In this document: one piece after another, positions 5,779 through 6,268 of the stretch
Numbering within the stretch: position 1 is the stretch's first letter
Layout: each line of letters starts with the position of its first letter
Assembly (NCBI GenBank): GCA_025927935.1
Contig: JAICKM010000422.1
Location: 1-6,268, forward strand
Direction of reading: 5' to 3'
Length of the DNA stretch: 6,268 bases
From: Chloroflexia bacterium
GTDB taxonomy: Bacteria; Chloroflexota; Chloroflexia; QHBQ01; JADMIH01
The notes under the pieces: generated by a model
The model's input: the letters and a program-made list of their open reading frames with translations, nothing else
The model's database searches: none
Told to the model about the DNA's origin: nothing
Made by a program: the position numbers and the translations under genes

Positions 5779-6268
5779 GTGCCTATGTTCTCCAAGCGCA
5801 CCACGTGGAACCTCACCGGCAATGCCTGGGCCGGCCTGGCTGCGCGCAAGCGGGCGGCGGGCACGCCGCTGCTGGATCTGACCGAGTCCAACCCCACGCG
5901 CTGCGGCTTTGACTACCACGATGCGGGCCTGGACGCCCTGGCCGATCCTGCGGCGGTATATTACCGGCCCGCCGCACGGGGCGCAGCAGAAGCGCGCGCC
6001 GCCGTCGCCGCCTATTACGCAACGCATGGCCTGGCCGTCGATCCCGAATCGGTGATCCTGACGGCGAGCACCAGCGAGGGCTACAGCTACCTGTTCAAGC
6101 TACTGGCCGACCCTGGCGACGAAGTGCTGGCCCTCCTGCCCAGCTACCCGCTGTTCGAGTACCTGGCCCAACTCGACGGCGTGCGCCTGGCGCCCTACCC
6201 GTTGCGCTACGACGGCGCCTGGTTTATCGACTTCCCGGCGCTGGAGGCGGCGCTGACCCCGCGCACCC
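5779..6268 (+). CDS. PLP-dependent class I/II aminotransferase, N-terminal part (runs off right edge)
   Basis: About 163 codons are present, under half of the roughly 390 typical of this fold-type I family. Enzymes of this kind move an amino group between an amino acid and a 2-oxo acid in the cytoplasm with pyridoxal 5'-phosphate. LDLTESNPTRCGF (32-44) is the N-terminal substrate-side segment; YYRPAARGAAEARAAVAAYYA (61-81) is the usual helix before the cofactor site; VILTASTSEGYSYLFKLLADPGDEVLALLPSYPLF (92-126) contains the phosphate-binding TSE turn and the Pro-Ser-Tyr-Pro segment that leads to the cofactor ring. The Schiff-base lysine lies beyond the window. The start is GTG 5779 on ribosome-site spacing; ATG 5785 is the alternative. 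It begins 22 bases after the CopD-like stop, probably in the same transcript. The substrate cannot be told from this part. Confidence 0.9.
   Translation, partial: MPMFSKRTTWNLTGNAWAGLAARKRAAGTPLLDLTESNPTRCGFDYHDAGLDALADPAAVYYRPAARGAAEARAAVAAYYATHGLAVDPESVILTASTSEGYSYLFKLLADPGDEVLALLPSYPLFEYLAQLDGVRLAPYPLRYDGAWFIDFPALEAALTPRT

Noticed and set aside
1..6268. Defence island, prophage, CRISPR array or mobile element
   Set aside because: No transposase, integrase, toxin-antitoxin pair, nuclease, terminal repeats or regularly spaced repeats are visible. The helicase has the full XPB signature, including the RED motif, so it is not one of the SF2 defence helicases.

Overview
The window is high-GC bacterial chromosome, about two-thirds G+C by eye, with densely packed genes and frequent GTG or TTG starts. 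A bacterial-type XPB helicase together with this composition and the membrane-protein style suggests Chloroflexota (an Anaerolineae-like lineage), or less likely an actinobacterium. This is an inference from family distribution; no marker gene in the window settles it. I see no transposase, integrase, CRISPR array, rRNA, tRNA or phage gene.

Layout. From 963 leftwards and off the left edge runs a minus-strand gene for an unidentified membrane protein: a Pro/Ala-rich cytoplasmic tail, two helices, a possible bacterial PH-like domain, then further helices. A divergent intergenic region of about 430 bases (964-1395) holds a good promoter candidate for each direction, a perfect 10-bp GC-only inverted repeat, a leader hairpin, and two palindromes in the leader of the helicase gene. 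To the right, four genes are tightly spaced on the plus strand: an XPB/Ssl2-type DNA helicase with an AT-hook-bearing tail (1396-3444), adenylosuccinate synthase purA (3495-4865), a CopD-like multi-pass membrane protein (about 4881-5756), and the N-terminal part of a PLP-dependent class I/II aminotransferase (5779 to the right edge).

How they fit together. The plus-strand genes are separated by 50, 15 and 22 bases with no intrinsic terminator between them, so they could be one transcription unit driven from the promoter near 1252. A second promoter-like sequence lies at the purA/CopD-like junction. The functions (DNA repair or remodelling, purine synthesis, a membrane protein, amino-acid transamination) do not form an obvious pathway; this looks like a housekeeping cluster of convenience. 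I found no convincing new system. The points most worth a second look are the AT-hook tail on XPB, the palindromes in its leader, and the overlap of a promoter with the apparent start codon of the CopD-like gene.
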